Below the pieces are notes generated by a model. That model had not been told where the DNA came from. It saw only the letters and a program-made list of their open reading frames with translations, and ran no database searches. A DNA stretch of 64,000 nt from SHAN690 sp023262195 (GTDB taxonomy: Bacteria; Bacteroidota; Bacteroidia; Flavobacteriales_G; Salibacteraceae), in NCBI GenBank assembly GCA_038142005.1, contig JAYQJE010000003.1, positions 391,829 to 455,828 on the forward strand, written 5' to 3'. Each line of letters begins with the position of its first letter. The first letter of the stretch is position 1. A program made the translations under genes and the position numbers. Below, piece after piece: positions 29,287 to 40,599 of this stretch.

Positions 29287-29718
29287 ATGAAACCAGAAGA
29301 CACCATAGATTTTCATGTACGTTGGGCGTGGCTCAAAATCTCAAAGATGTATAACCAAGTAGCATCGAATCATGGGTTGACACAAAGCACAGGTTTTATA
29401 CTGCTCAATATCGATCCGAAAAATGGGACACCCTCGACCCAATTGGGTCCAATGATGGGTATGGAGCCCACAAGCTTAAGCCGCACCTTAAAATCGATGG
29501 AAGAAAAAGGTTGGATATTTAAAGAGCAAGACGATCTCGACAAGCGGGTTTCTCGCATACGTCTTTCTGATGAAGGATATCGGCTCAGAGAAGTCTCGAA
29601 GAAAACTGTCCTTAGCTTTAATCAAAAGCTGCTCAAAGAAGTCGGTGAAGACCGGTTTCGACATTTCAAAGAAGTTATACAAATCATTGATCAACAAACG
29701 GTGAATCAAGGAATATGA
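29287..29718 (+). CDS. MarR-family transcriptional regulator of the beta-oxidation operon
   Basis: 143 residues, the size of MarR proteins. The winged helix-turn-helix is visible: recognition helix MEPTSLSRTLKSMEEKGWI, then the wing EQDDLDKRVSRIRLSDEG (the D.RDxR-like MarR wing motif) and a C-terminal dimerisation helix. It opens an operon whose next genes degrade fatty acids, and its stop overlaps the next start (ATGA). It probably senses a fatty-acid or acyl-CoA signal and represses its own operon through the palindrome 27 bp upstream; ligand and sign of control are inferred. Confidence 0.92.
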   Translation: MKPEDTIDFHVRWAWLKISKMYNQVASNHGLTQSTGFILLNIDPKNGTPSTQLGPMMGMEPTSLSRTLKSMEEKGWIFKEQDDLDKRVSRIRLSDEGYRLREVSKKTVLSFNQKLLKEVGEDRFRHFKEVIQIIDQQTVNQGI

Positions 29719-32124
29719 AGAAAAGAAGAATAAACAAAGTGGCCGTTTTAGGCTCAGGCATCATGGGCTCACGCATCGCATGTCACTTTGCCAACATTGG
29801 TGTTGAGGTTTTATTGTTGGACATTGTGCCCAATGGCCTCACAGAAAAAAGAGGAGGCAAAAGGTTTGACGCTCGAAGACACAGCAGTAAGAAATCGCAT
29901 TGTAAACGAAAGCTTACAAACAGCGCTCAAGAGCAACCCCTCTCCTATCTATTCAAAATCGTTCGCTTCAAATATTAAGACAGGCAATTTTGATGATGAT
30001 CTTCATCGAATAAAAGATTGTGATTGGGTCATGGAAGTGATCATTGAGCGGCTAGACATTAAGCAAAGCTTATTTGAAAAAGTAGAGCAGTACCGAACAC
30101 CCGGCACACTCATTACCTCCAATACATCTGGAATTCCAATTCATATGATGAGCGAAGGGCGAAGTGAAGACTTCCAAAAGCACTTCTGCGGGACACACTT
30201 TTTCAACCCGCCACGATACCTCAAACTTCTAGAAATCATTCCTGGTCCACAAACTGACCCTGAAGTACTAGAATTCCTGATGGATTACGGAAAACGCTTT
30301 TTGGGTAAAACCACTGTTTGGTGTAAGGACACTCCTGCATTCATAGCAAATAGAATTGGAGTGTTTAGCATCATGTGGTTATTTCATCATGTAAAAGAAA
30401 AAGGATATACCGTTGATGAAATTGACAAGCTTACCGGACCAGTAATTGGCCGACCCAAATCAGCTACCTTCCGCACAACGGATGTTGTTGGGCTTGACAC
30501 ATTGGTTCACGTTGCTAATGGTGTAAAGAAAAATGTGGCCGATGATGAGATGTCTGACCAGTTTCAGATTCCAGCTTTTATCCAATCGATGGTAGAGAAT
30601 AAAATGCTCGGTGATAAAACCAAGCAAGGTTTTTTTAAGAAAACAAAAGACGATAAAGGCAATCGAGAAATACTGGTTCTTAATCTGGATTCATTAGAAT
30701 ATGAGTCACGTACAAAGCCAAAATTTGCCTCATTAGAAGCAGCCAAAGGCATCGATGACCTAGGAGATCGTATCAAGTTCCTTTACAACTTTAAGGACAA
30801 AGCCGGTGAATTCTACAGAGCCCACTTCTCCTCTATTTTCGCCTATGTAGCCAACCGAATTCCAGAAGTAAGCGATGAAATCTATCGATTGGATGACGCT
30901 ATGATGGCAGGATTTGGATATGAGATTGGACCATTTGAAGCTTGGGACGCAATTGGCCTCGAACAAGGACTAAAAGAATTACAAGAACAAGGTTTCAAAG
31001 CTGCCGCATGGATCACAAAAATGGTCGAACTTGGTGGGAAATCATTTTACCGAATTCATGATGGCAAAAGACAGTTTTGGGATCAAAGCAGCGAGTCTTA
31101 TACGGACATGCCTGGCCAAGATGGTACTGTGAGCCTAATGATTGCAAAGCATCAAAACGTATTGTGGAAAAACTCAGGTACAACCATCACAGATCTAGGA
31201 GACGGCATATTAAATGTTGAATTCCATACCAAAATGAACACCATCGGAGGCGATGTACTTCAAGGCTTAAATAAAGCCATTGACATGGCCGAAAGTGACT
31301 ACGAAGGCGTGGTGGTTTATAACGAAGGAGGGAATTTCAGTGCTGGGGCAAATGTGGGATTGATTTTTATGATGGCTGCCGAGCAAGAGTATGATGAGCT
31401 TGATTTTGCCATTCGACAATTTCAAAACACAGTGATGCGCATGCGTTATTCGAGTATTCCCGTAGTGAGCGCTCCGCATAATCTTGCGCTGGGTGGAGCT
31501 TGTGAATTGAGTATGCATGCCGATAAGGTAGTTGCCAACGCAGAGCTTTACATGGGATTGGTAGAGTTTGGCGTTGGGGTGATTCCGGGCGGTGGCGGTA
31601 CCAAGGAATTTGCCGTTCGGCTTTCAGATGAGTTGAGAGACGGAGATATCCGAACCAATCAGTTCAGGCATCGGCTTATGACTATTGCACAAGCCAAAGT
31701 GGCCACATCGGCACATGAGGCATTTGAACTTGGATACCTGAGAAAGGGCATTGATGAAGTAGTAGTTAGTCGAGAATTGCAACTCACGCAGGCAAAGAAG
31801 GCCGCGCTCGATCTGGCAGAAAAGGGATACACAAAACCTATAGAACGAAATGATATCCAAGTTTTGGGTAACGAAGGTTTAGGCTTGGTATACGTTGGTG
31901 CAGAAACAATGGCTGCAGGCAATTATATGAGTGAGCACGATCGATTGATTAGTGAAAAACTTGGTTGGGCAATGTCTGGTGGAGATTTGAGCTATCCACA
32001 AAAAGTGTCTGAGCGCTATCTACTCGACTTGGAGCGTAAAGCGTTTCTAGAATTATGCGCTACAAGGCCAACACTTGAAAGGCTTCAAAGCATGGTAAAA
32101 TATGGAAAAGTATTAAGGAATTAA
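29715..32124 (+). CDS. 3-hydroxyacyl-CoA dehydrogenase / enoyl-CoA hydratase fusion (one frameshift)
   Basis: About 802 residues after shortening A6 at 29845-29850 to A5 (GLTEKEEAKGLTLEDTA). The dehydrogenase is N-terminal: NAD motif VAVLGSGIMGSRIACHFANI, then SNTSGIPIHMMSEGR, HFCGTHFFNPPRYLKLLEII and IANRIGVF. The enoyl-CoA hydratase (crotonase) domain is C-terminal (~490-720): YNEGGNFSAGANVGLI, NLALGGACELSMHADKVVAN and MGLVEFGVGVIPGGGG with the catalytic Glu region. This order is the reverse of E. coli FadB/FadJ but common in Bacteroidota. It performs the hydration and second oxidation steps. Followed after 4 bp by the thiolase gene. Confidence 0.95.
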
Positions 32125-32128
32125 GATT

Positions 32129-33304
32129 ATGGATGCATATATAATAGCAGGAAAGAGATCAGCAGTGAGCAAGGCCCCACGTGGCAAATTGAGATTCACA
32201 AGGCCCGATGATTTGGCCGCATCTGTGATTAAAGGGATGCTAGCAGATTTTCCCGATTTAGATCGAACCAGAATTGACGATGTGATTGTGGGTAATGCCA
32301 CGCCTGAAGGTGAGCAAGGATTAAACATCGGAAGAATGATCTCCTTGATGAGTCTTGATACAGACAAGGTTCCAGGGATGACCGTAAATCGCTATTGCTC
32401 ATCTGGTCTTGAAACTATTGCCATAGCGGCAAGCAAAATTCACTCTGGTATGGCAGACATGATCATAGCTGGAGGAGTAGAAACCATGAGTCCAATACCT
32501 TTCGGTGGTTGGCGAATTGTGCCAAACGCGCCTGTTGCAAATGCTCACCACGATTATTATTGGGGAATGGGACTAACTGCTGAGGCTGTGGCTAAAGAAT
32601 TTAACGTCAGTAGAGATGACCAAGATGCGTTTGCTTTTGGTTCGCACATGAAAGCTATTAAAGCGATTCAAAGCGGGGCGTTCAAGGAAGAAATTGTTCC
32701 AATCGAAGTAGAAGAGGTGTTTGTGAAGGATAACAAAAAACAGTCGAAAAAATATGTCTTCGATACCGATGAAGGTCCAAGACCAGATACGGCAATGGAT
32801 AAGCTCGCTAAATTGAGACCAGTATTTGATGCCAGAGGGACTGTAACCGCGGGAAATGCATCCCAAACCAGTGATGGAGCAGCTTTTGTGATGGTGGTGA
32901 GTGAAATAATGCTGAAAGAGTTGAATGTGGAACCCATTGCGCGATTAGTATCATATGCCGTGGCGGGAGTACCACCTAGAATCATGGGCATTGGTCCTGT
33001 TGAGGCAATTCCAATGGCACTTAAATCAGCGGGGCTAAAGCAAAATGATATTGATTTAATTGAGCTGAATGAAGCCTTCGCGTCTCAATCATTGGCAGTA
33101 ATGCGAGAACTTGGACTTAACCAAGACATTATAAATGTGAATGGTGGAGCCATTTCTATTGGTCACCCACTCGGCTGCACAGGTGCTAAATTGAGTGTCC
33201 AGCTATTCAATGAGATGAAAAGAAGAGGAAACAAGTATGGTGTAGTCACAATGTGTGTAGGCACAGGTCAAGGTGCTGCTGGGGTTTTTGAAATGTTGAA
33301 CTAG
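32129..33304 (+). CDS. fadA: Acetyl-CoA acyltransferase (3-ketoacyl-CoA thiolase)
   Basis: 391 residues, no frameshift. Active-site nucleophile Cys in NRYCSSGLETIA (~residue 90), the second catalytic elements GGAISIGHPLGCTGAK (His) and VTMCVGTGQGAAGVFE (Cys) near the end, and NEAFASQSLAVMRELGL. It cleaves 3-ketoacyl-CoA with CoA to release acetyl-CoA, the last step of the cycle carried out by its neighbours. Located 4 bp after the fusion dehydrogenase and 14 bp before the acyl-CoA dehydrogenase start, within the MarR-led operon. Confidence 0.95.
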   Translation: MDAYIIAGKRSAVSKAPRGKLRFTRPDDLAASVIKGMLADFPDLDRTRIDDVIVGNATPEGEQGLNIGRMISLMSLDTDKVPGMTVNRYCSSGLETIAIAASKIHSGMADMIIAGGVETMSPIPFGGWRIVPNAPVANAHHDYYWGMGLTAEAVAKEFNVSRDDQDAFAFGSHMKAIKAIQSGAFKEEIVPIEVEEVFVKDNKKQSKKYVFDTDEGPRPDTAMDKLAKLRPVFDARGTVTAGNASQTSDGAAFVMVVSEIMLKELNVEPIARLVSYAVAGVPPRIMGIGPVEAIPMALKSAGLKQNDIDLIELNEAFASQSLAVMRELGLNQDIINVNGGAISIGHPLGCTGAKLSVQLFNEMKRRGNKYGVVTMCVGTGQGAAGVFEMLN

Positions 33305-33318
33305 AAAAATTACAAATT

Positions 33319-35091
33319 ATGGAAGCAATTAAAGGAGGTGAATTCCTAATCAGAGCTACAAAGCCAGAAGAAATTTTCATACCTGAAGAGTGGGGTGAAG
33401 AAGAAAAATGATTGCACAAACGTGCAGGGAATTCTTAAAGAATGAAGTTTTACCGAACGTAGATAAGCTGGACTCAATGGAGGACCCAGAGTTGATGCCA
33501 ACCCTACTGCGTAAAGCGGGAGAATTAGGAATACTTTCTATATCAATTCCAGCAGAATATGGTGGAATGGGCATGGACTTTAAAACCTCCATGCTGGCTG
33601 CTGAAGCAGTCGGGGGGAGGCCATTCATTTAGTGTTGCGATCAGCGCACACACCGGGATAGGAACACTTCCGATTCTATATTATGGATCTGAGAAGCAAA
33701 AACAGAAATACATTCCTAAGCTAGGGTCTGGAGAGTGGTTGGGCTGCTACTGCCTAACTGAACCCAGTGCCGGCTCAGACGCAAATTCGGGTAAAACCAA
33801 AGCTGAAAAAGTTGGTGAACAATGGAAGATCAACGGTCAAAAAATGTGGATTACCAATGGTGGATTTGCCGATATATTCACTGTATTTGCGAAGATTGAA
33901 GACGACAAAAACCTAAGTGCCTTTATCGTAGAAAAAGGAACCGAGGGACTATCCTTGAACCCCGAAGAAAAGAAAATGGGAATTAAAGGATCATCTACAA
34001 GACAAGTATTCTTCAATGATGTAAATATTCCTCTTGACAATCAATTGAGCGATCGAGAAAATGGATTTAAAATCGCTCTAAACATTCTCAACGTAGGAAG
34101 GATCAAATTGGCTGCGGCCACACTTGGCGCTGCGAAAGACGTGGTATCAGTAAGCGTAAACTATGCCAACGAGCGAAGTCAATTTGGTCGATCTATCGCT
34201 AAATATGGTGCGATTAAATATAAGTTGGGAGAAATGGCTATCCGCACCTACGCGCTGGAAAGTGCTGTTTATCGCATTAGTCAAAACATACAAGATAGAA
34301 TCAATGGGCTAGAAAAAGAAGGCATGGACAAAGGAAAGGCCACGCTCAAGGGAATAGAAGAATATGCAGCCGAATGTGCTATGATGAAAGTGCTTGGTTC
34401 AGAGGTCTTGGATTACGTGACTGACGAAGGAGTACAAATTCATGGAGGTATGGGTTACTCTGCAGAAACGATTGTAGAAAAAGCGTATCGAGATAGCCGC
34501 ATCAATAGAATTTTCGAAGGCACCAATGAGATAAATCGAATGCTTACGGTGGATATAATTCTCAAAAAAGCAATGAAGGGAGAGCTTGACCTAATGGGTG
34601 CCGCTAAAGCAGTGCAAGATGAGTTGCTTGGTATTCCTGATTTTGGTGGTGATGATGAAGGATTATTTGCTGCCGAATACAAGCTGATTGAGTCCTTTAA
34701 AAAAGCCATTTTAATGGTGGCGGGTGCTGCCGCTCAAAAACTCATGATGGAGCTTACCAAGGAGCAAGAGGTGCTGATGAATATTGCAGATATGGCTTTA
34801 GATGCCTACACTGCCGAATCAATCGTATTGAGAGTGCACAAGAGAATTAATCAAATGGATGAGGTCAATCAAGAGGAATACAAAGCCATGGCTCAGGTTT
34901 ATGTGCATGATGCTGCAGATCGCATCAACAAAGCAGGAAAAGAAGCCCTATTGGCATTTGCAGAGGGCGATGAATTAAGAATGATGCTAATGGGTATGAA
35001 ACGTTTCACCAAGACTCAGCCCCATAATATCAAGAATATGAGACGTAGCGTGGCAGAAAAACTCATTGCAGACAATAAGTACAAGTTTTAA
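33319..35091 (+). CDS. Acyl-CoA dehydrogenase with C-terminal extension (two frameshifts)
   Basis: FAD enzyme for the first beta-oxidation step, about 590 residues, longer than the classical 380 because of a C-terminal helical extension of the VLCAD/ACAD9 kind. Two indels: A5 at 33404-33408 should be A6 (EEEKMIAQTCREF), and G6 at 33612-33617 should be G5 (AVGGGHSFSVAIS). Hallmarks: IPAEYGGMGMDF, CYCLTEPSAGSDANSG, WKINGQKMWITNGGFAD, ERSQFGRSIAKYGAIKYKL, QIHGGMGYSAETIVEKAYRD with the region of the catalytic base, and RINRIFEGTNEINR. The true start is the ATG at 33319 (MEAIKGGEFLIRATKPEE, the usual Bacteroidota N-terminus). Last gene of the operon. Confidence 0.94.
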
Positions 35092-35112
35092 TGTGAAGTT
35101 TGATGGTTGAAA

Positions 35113-35150
35113 ACAAGAAAGCCCGACCTATTGGTAGGGCTTTCTTGTTT
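35113..35150 (+). terminator. Bidirectional terminator between convergent operons
   Basis: CAAGAAAGCCC (35114-35124) pairs with GGGCTTTCTTG (35137-35147), with an inner ACC/GGT pairing, and T/A-rich flanks on both sides; it lies between the stops of acyl-CoA dehydrogenase (+) and the PD40 gene (-). Confidence 0.8.
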
Positions 35151-35160
35151 CTATTCTCTG

Positions 35161-37102
35161 CTACGATTGCCGTCTTACTGTGATCCAAGCGTCCCACTCA
35201 CCTGCTGCAATGCACTTCATGCGCAGCTTATCTGCTTCAGATCGCTTTGTGAACTTAGGCGCCATTAAGAAGCGAGTAATGCCATCTTCATATCCTTTAA
35301 TATCCACTTCATCCAAACCTCTAAGGAATTGGTAATCAAATCTACCTGGGTTTCGATAAGCGCCCACCTGAACTCTAAAGTAACAACCTGAGGCAATCTC
35401 TTCTTCGGTCAATTCTTCTCGATCTGGACCTACATCACACAAGCTTGGAGGAACTTCGTCTTTAGGCGGAAAAACAATCGGACCGGGTAGTGAATCTGTT
35501 CCGAAATCATATCTGCGCTCAATTCGCAACACACCCTGATTCATTTCTGGCACATCTATATTATCAACTTTTGGTGGATAACCATCTACAAGCACACTTA
35601 TCTTGTATTGATGTCCTGGAATTAAGGAGTAAAAGAATTCTCCAGTAACGCTGTCGCCTCCCAGCGTTGCCAATTCATCTCCAGTATTGTTATCATAGAT
35701 GGTTGCAATGGATGCACTCGGAACATCATCCACATACACCGTTCCAATAAGGAGAACCAGAGCGTTTAGGCGCTCAAACGTTCCCGGCCTAATTCTATAA
35801 ATGTCGTGTAAGTTTTCTCCAGTTGCTCTGGCAGAAGAAAAGTATCCCCAATCTCCGTCTTCCGTTATATAATAAAAGCGGTCGTCATCGGTGGTATTAA
35901 TAGGGTATCCAAGATTGATTGGCTCTTGCCAGTCTGAGGCTGCGCTGTCATATTTAATATAAAACATATCAAACCCTCCCATAGAACCGTGAGCCTCTGA
36001 TGAAAAGTAAAATGAAGAGCCATTGGAATACATAAATGGAGCATCCTCATCAAATTCGGTATTAATCTTTGGACCCAGATTTCTAACATTTCCATAAGTG
36101 CTGTCTGGCTTTAGTGTTGCCACCCAAATATCTCTTCCTCCAAAACCACCAGGTTTATCACTTGAAAAATAAAGCGTTCGGCCATCGGGATGCAAAAAGG
36201 CGTGCCCTTCGTAGTGAGGTGTGTTGACGTCACCTTTTAGTTGTTCAGGTTTTGTCCAAAGGGTATCTCCTTGATTATAACTCACATAAATATCTTCCTC
36301 CACTTTATCACCGCTGAGGTAGATGTACATAATCTTATTGTCATAAGAGACACTCATCGGGGCTTCATGCCGGTCTGGGGTGTTTATTGTGTCAGATATG
36401 CTCTTGCCCTCACCGAAGTTGAATTGGTCTTCGCCACCTTGATGTTTCGCCACGAAAATATCCTCGTAATATTGCCCAATATCTGTGGTTTTAGTCTGGT
36501 CGTTCATGAGCTCACCCTTGCTGTCTGGCCCACGATTGGTGTAATAGAGTCGCTCACCTTTGGAAGCAATCACCGGACTGTATTGCGAGTTTTTATCGTT
36601 GCTTGGAGGTGTCAATATTGAAAGCGACAAGGCCAGCTTCCGCTCCATTAATTGAACACCATTTTCGCAGTTTTCAATGAGTCTGAGTGTCTCTATTCGA
36701 TCTGCACCACTGGCTCCAGAAGTCGTCAAGTACTCATTATACATTCTAATGGCATCTTCAAACTGATATTTAAAGTGTAGCGCTCGGGCCATATAAAAAG
36801 TAGCCTTAGGATAATTCTTGCTCCCACGTAAATCCTTCAGAATATCGTAAGCCTGATCTCTGCCTGTAGCACGAAACACGCAGCTAGCACCAGTCTTGTA
36901 CTGCAGGTATGTGTCATTTGACCGAAGATCCCAAAGGCTATCGTAAATATGATAAGCACGTATATACTCTTCTAAATCAAAGAGTTGGTCCGCTTCATAA
37001 AGACGTTTCTTTAGAGGCGGAAAGGGCTTCTTGTGAGTGTCCTAAATGGGCAAAGCCTGCCATAAGCCCAATACACAGCAAAAAACGGAGGTTCTGTAGC
37101 AT
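35161..37102 (-). CDS. PD40 / SPOR-like envelope protein (one frameshift)
   Basis: About 646 residues after removing one base near 37024-37026 (HSQEAFPPLKKRLYEADQ). Signal peptide from the ATG at 37102 (MLQNLRFLLCIGLMAGFAHL); TPR-like helices ~30-140 (ATFYMARALHFKYQFEDAIR); PD40 beta-propeller ~150-400 (SPVIASKGERLYYTNRGP, LHPDGRTLYFSSDKPGGFGG, NGSSFYFSSEAHGSMGG); a carboxypeptidase-regulatory-like beta domain ~410-490; and a C-terminal SPOR-like domain (GCYFRVQVGAYRNPGRFDY to the end) that could bind denuded peptidoglycan. The plan is related to T9SS-associated PD40 proteins but lacks an OmpA domain. It is transcribed alone, convergent with the beta-oxidation operon. Confidence 0.85.
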
Positions 37103-37173
37103 CAAAGGTCAATTGAATGCTATCAAAAGTATCATAATTGAGACGTTTTCAAAGCCGTAGAATTGAGGTTTAC

Positions 37174-37181
37174 TAACTTTG
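37174..37181 (+). promoter_or_regulatory. TAACTTTG -7 box for the M16 peptidase
   Basis: TAnnTTTG match ending 8 bp before ATG 37190. It would place transcription initiation at or just before the ATG and argues against the upstream in-frame TTG at 37163 as start. Confidence 0.4.
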
Positions 37182-37189
37182 AAATCTTA

Positions 37190-38428
37190 ATGGATTGTGA
37201 ACAGTTTGTCCTTACAAATGGTCTGAGAATAGTTTACATCGAAGACAAGACCATCCCTACGGTCCATTGTGGCCTGATGATCAATGCAGGGTCTCGTGAC
37301 GAACGCGCTAAAGAGCACGGCCTTGCCCATTTAATTGAGCACTGCCTTTTTAAGGGAACTAAAAATAGAAGAGCATTTCACATACTCACCAGATTAGATT
37401 CTGTCGGTGGTGAAATCAACGCTTACACCACAAAGGAAGAAACGTGTATATATTCTTCTAGCCTGAGTGAGCACTTTGACCGAAGTGCTGAATTAATTGC
37501 TGACATCGTGTTTCATTCTACGTTCCCAAGGCGAGAAATCGAAAAAGAGAAATCGGTGGTCATTGATGAGATCAACTCCTATAAGGAATCGCCCGATGAG
37601 ATGTTGCTCGATGAATTTGAAAGCCAACTTTATCCCAAGAGTTTGCTAGGGCGAAGTATTTTAGGGACCAAGGCTAGTGTATCAAAGTTTTCCGAAAACA
37701 GCATCGCAAAATTTGTAGATCGGCTATACACTACTGATCAAATGGTGTTTGCCGTAGTTGGAAATGTCTCTTCTAAAAAGCTTATTCGGTTTTGTAAAAA
37801 ACACTTGGAGACAATTCCGAGAAATAGTCGAAAGTCCATCGATAGAAATACCCCATCTCGGGCACGTTTCGAGATCCAAAAAAACAAGAGTGTGCATCAA
37901 TTACATGCCATATTAGGAGGGTCAACCATTGGCTTGAATAGTGAGAAGCGCAGAACGATGGTGTTACTCAATAACCTACTCGGTGGCCCAGCACTCAATA
38001 GTAGATTAAACATGAATATACGCGAACGCATGGGTTACTGCTACTACATCGAGAGCAACTACACTCCTTACAGTGATACTGGCTTATTTCAGATCTATTT
38101 TGGAACTGATGCTAAGCATGCAGACCGGACTAGTAAACTCGTGCAAAAGGAGCTTTTGATTCTTATGGATAAACCGCTCTCCGATAAGGCATTGAATGCT
38201 GCCAAAAAGCAACTTCTTGGACAAATGGCCTTATCACAAGAACAGCGGTCAAACCTTATGCTGTCTCTGGCTAAATCTGTGTTGCACTTCAACCGGGTTG
38301 ATACCTATGATCAAATCCAAGAAAAGGTTAATACTATTACAGGGGCAGATGTGCAGCAAATGGCCATTGACACGTTCCAACCGAAGGACCTATCGACACT
38401 TATTTATGCTCCAAGAAAAAAATCTTGA
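37190..38428 (+). CDS. M16-family zinc metallopeptidase
   Basis: 412 residues from ATG 37190. The inverted zinc motif HxxEH appears as HLIEH (~residue 47-51) with the downstream Glu in EKEKSVVIDEINSYKESPDE. The second, inactive half has GGPALNSRLNMNIRERMGYCYYIES, the R..Y substrate-binding element of the family. Single-subunit bacterial M16 proteins of this size work as dimers with a paralogue or alone; substrates are short peptides or signal sequences. The predicted protein has no signal peptide, so a cytoplasmic place is likely. Its end overlaps the next ORF by 23 bp. Confidence 0.93.
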   Translation: MDCEQFVLTNGLRIVYIEDKTIPTVHCGLMINAGSRDERAKEHGLAHLIEHCLFKGTKNRRAFHILTRLDSVGGEINAYTTKEETCIYSSSLSEHFDRSAELIADIVFHSTFPRREIEKEKSVVIDEINSYKESPDEMLLDEFESQLYPKSLLGRSILGTKASVSKFSENSIAKFVDRLYTTDQMVFAVVGNVSSKKLIRFCKKHLETIPRNSRKSIDRNTPSRARFEIQKNKSVHQLHAILGGSTIGLNSEKRRTMVLLNNLLGGPALNSRLNMNIRERMGYCYYIESNYTPYSDTGLFQIYFGTDAKHADRTSKLVQKELLILMDKPLSDKALNAAKKQLLGQMALSQEQRSNLMLSLAKSVLHFNRVDTYDQIQEKVNTITGADVQQMAIDTFQPKDLSTLIYAPRKKS

Positions 38429-39951
38429 ACGCTTTCTTGACCTCAAAGCGTTAGCAGTTCTTGTGTTGCTGGGCATACTTCTTCCAGCTATTCCAATATT
38501 TCAAAATCCTACTCCTACCCTGTATCCCAAGTTGGTGCTCTGGGGTGTGCTGCTGGGCTCACCATTCTGAAAAACCGTGACCTTCACCCTCAAACTGAAT
38601 GCACTTATTGCAGCATTCGTGGGCTTCGCTTTGTTACAATTACTAGACTACCATCATCGCTACGATTGCCATTAATGGTTGTCATCGGAGTCTTTCTAGC
38701 ATTCATCCTCGATGATTTCTACACTATTCAGCATCAGTTTATCACTGCATTAAATATTGAAGAGGGCAATACGCGAGACCGATTATTACTGGCATACAGA
38801 AGTATACTATTATTTCTCGAAGCTCCATTATTTGGAATTGGACTTGGCGATTGGCCCATCGAAATCATGAAATTTGATCAAACGGGCATGGCCACTGCTT
38901 CTGGAATTATACAGTATCAAAATGCACATAATGACTTTGCTCAAAAGTTTGCGGAGAGTGGACTACTCGGTGGACTGAGCTATTTACTGGTTTTAAGTGC
39001 AGGAATGAGCAATTTCAGTGAAGTGAATGTGATGATTGGCTTAACATGGGCTTTTATTTCTGGATTTCACTGACGAATTATCCCATGGAGCGCATGGAGT
39101 TTCTCATAGTATTGGCTATATTAATGGCGATTACCCCATCAACCGTCATTAAGCTAAACCAACGATATCACTATTTGAACGCTGGTATTCTTGTTTCTGT
39201 TGGCATTGTTGTAGTGTTCAGTTTTCGACTACGCGATGAGTTCCTATTTCAGCAAGCCATAAAAGATCGGGATGATTCAAAATGGGCTGATTATTTCGAT
39301 AAAATGAGCCGCATTTCATCACTGTTGGCATTTGATGACTCATCACGTCCCATATCCTGGCATATGGGACTTGCTAAAGCGGAGTTAGGTGAAGGTGCGC
39401 AAGCCAAAGCGTATTTTGAGCAAGCTCGCTCTTCTCATCCATTTCACTCGGATATACACTTTTGGTTGGGTAAGCTGGCATGGAATAATGGCCAATTAAG
39501 CGATGCAAGTGACCATATAGAAAATGCCGTCAGATATTCTCCAAGTCATCAACGGGCCCGAGTGTTGCAATCTGCAATCTTTGACAGGGAAGGAAAAAGG
39601 AAAAAAGCATTCAACGTTTGGCTACAAGCCGACCACAATGATTTGTCAGATTCATACAAAAGCTTAGGCACCAAGTTGAGCATAGATAGCCTAAACCTCA
39701 TGGTCGATAACTTTCCTGAACGTAGACTTATGCTAAGCGTATTGGCTTTTAGAAATACGCCACAATGGGCATTTGAAATCATTCACAAAACATCAAAAAA
39801 CAACCTTTCTTTTCCCACACAAGTGTTGATTGAGGCTTGTTACTATATGTTTGAACATTGCGAAGGAGCTGAATGTGAGGAAGTGGCGCGTATTAAACTG
39901 AAATACATACCTGAGCATCAATTGAACCTTCCATCTAAAACCAACAAATAG
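38406..39951 (+). pseudogene. O-antigen ligase-like (Wzy_C) membrane protein with C-terminal TPR region, disrupted
   Basis: Three separable parts. The first, MLQEKNLERFLDLKALA onward with hydrophobic LVLWGVLLGSPF, meets an in-frame TGA at 38568-38570, and the same frame continues as hydrophobic sequence (LNALIAAFVGFALLQLL) to ~38650. The second (~38642-39064) is the Wzy_C core (RLLLAYRSILLFLEAPLFG, then IGLGDW and YQNAHNDFAQKFAESGLLGG). The third, after TTT at 39065-39067 (should be TTTT), runs SLTNYPMERMEFLIVLAI into a TPR-like C-terminus. The family has roughly 150-200 residues more between parts one and two, so several hundred bases seem absent near 38640-38660. A real deletion or an assembly gap is possible. 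If functional elsewhere, it would ligate or polymerise surface glycans. Confidence 0.65.
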
Positions 39952-39958
39952 CAATCAA

Positions 39959-40599
39959 ATGGATTTTTTACCTCCTGATATCGAGGAATACAGCGAACGA
40001 TTTACCAGCAATGAGCCGCCTCTTTTGACCGAACTGAATCGTTACACGCACAATAACGTGCTGCAACCGCGGATGCTTGCTGGTCACTTGCAAGGCAGAG
40101 TGATTGCCATGATGAGCAAGATGATTCAACCGAAATCGGTGCTAGAAATCGGTACATACACGGGATATTCTGCGCTATGTTGGGCTGAAGGTTTGGTAGA
40201 TGATGGAGTAGTACACACCATTGAAGTTGATGACGAATTAGAACCTAAAATTCGGTCGTTCATAGACCGCTCTGCACATGCATCGAGCATTAAACTGCAT
40301 ATTGGGTACGCTCTAGAAGTAATCAATGATCTTGATGTCAAATTCGACATTGTGTACATCGATGCTGATAAGGAGAACTACTCCAATTACTTTGATGCCG
40401 TTTTTGACAAATTAGCAACAGGCGGATACATCATTGCTGACAATGTACTTTGGAGTGGCAAAGTCACACAGAACGAGTCAGAAATGGATCACGACACCAA
40501 ATGCCTCTTCGAGTACGCCAAAAGATTCAATCGGATCAACGGGTTGAGCAGGTTCTATTTCCAATTCGCGATGGTTTACTTATCGCACGAAAGCTATAG
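39959..40599 (+). CDS. Class I SAM-dependent O-methyltransferase, COMT-like (one frameshift near the end)
   Basis: 213 residues when one T is added between 40530 and 40531. The last ~23 residues then read SDQRVEQVLFPIRDGLLIAR plus KL and stop at 40597-40599. As printed the ORF runs to 40627 with an unrelated tail. SAM site: VLEIGTYTGYSALCWAEGL; second acidic residue HTIEVDDELEP; catalytic metal region DIVYIDADKENYSNYFD and IIADNVLWSGKV. It belongs to the CCoAOMT-like family of catechol O-methyltransferases (YrrM type, some of which act on tRNA). Substrate unknown. It starts 7 bp after the disrupted ligase gene. Confidence 0.93.

Noticed and set aside
38568..38570. Selenocysteine at the in-frame TGA of the O-antigen ligase
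   Set aside because: No SECIS-like hairpin was seen and the protein family is not a selenoprotein; other damage in the same gene points to disruption.
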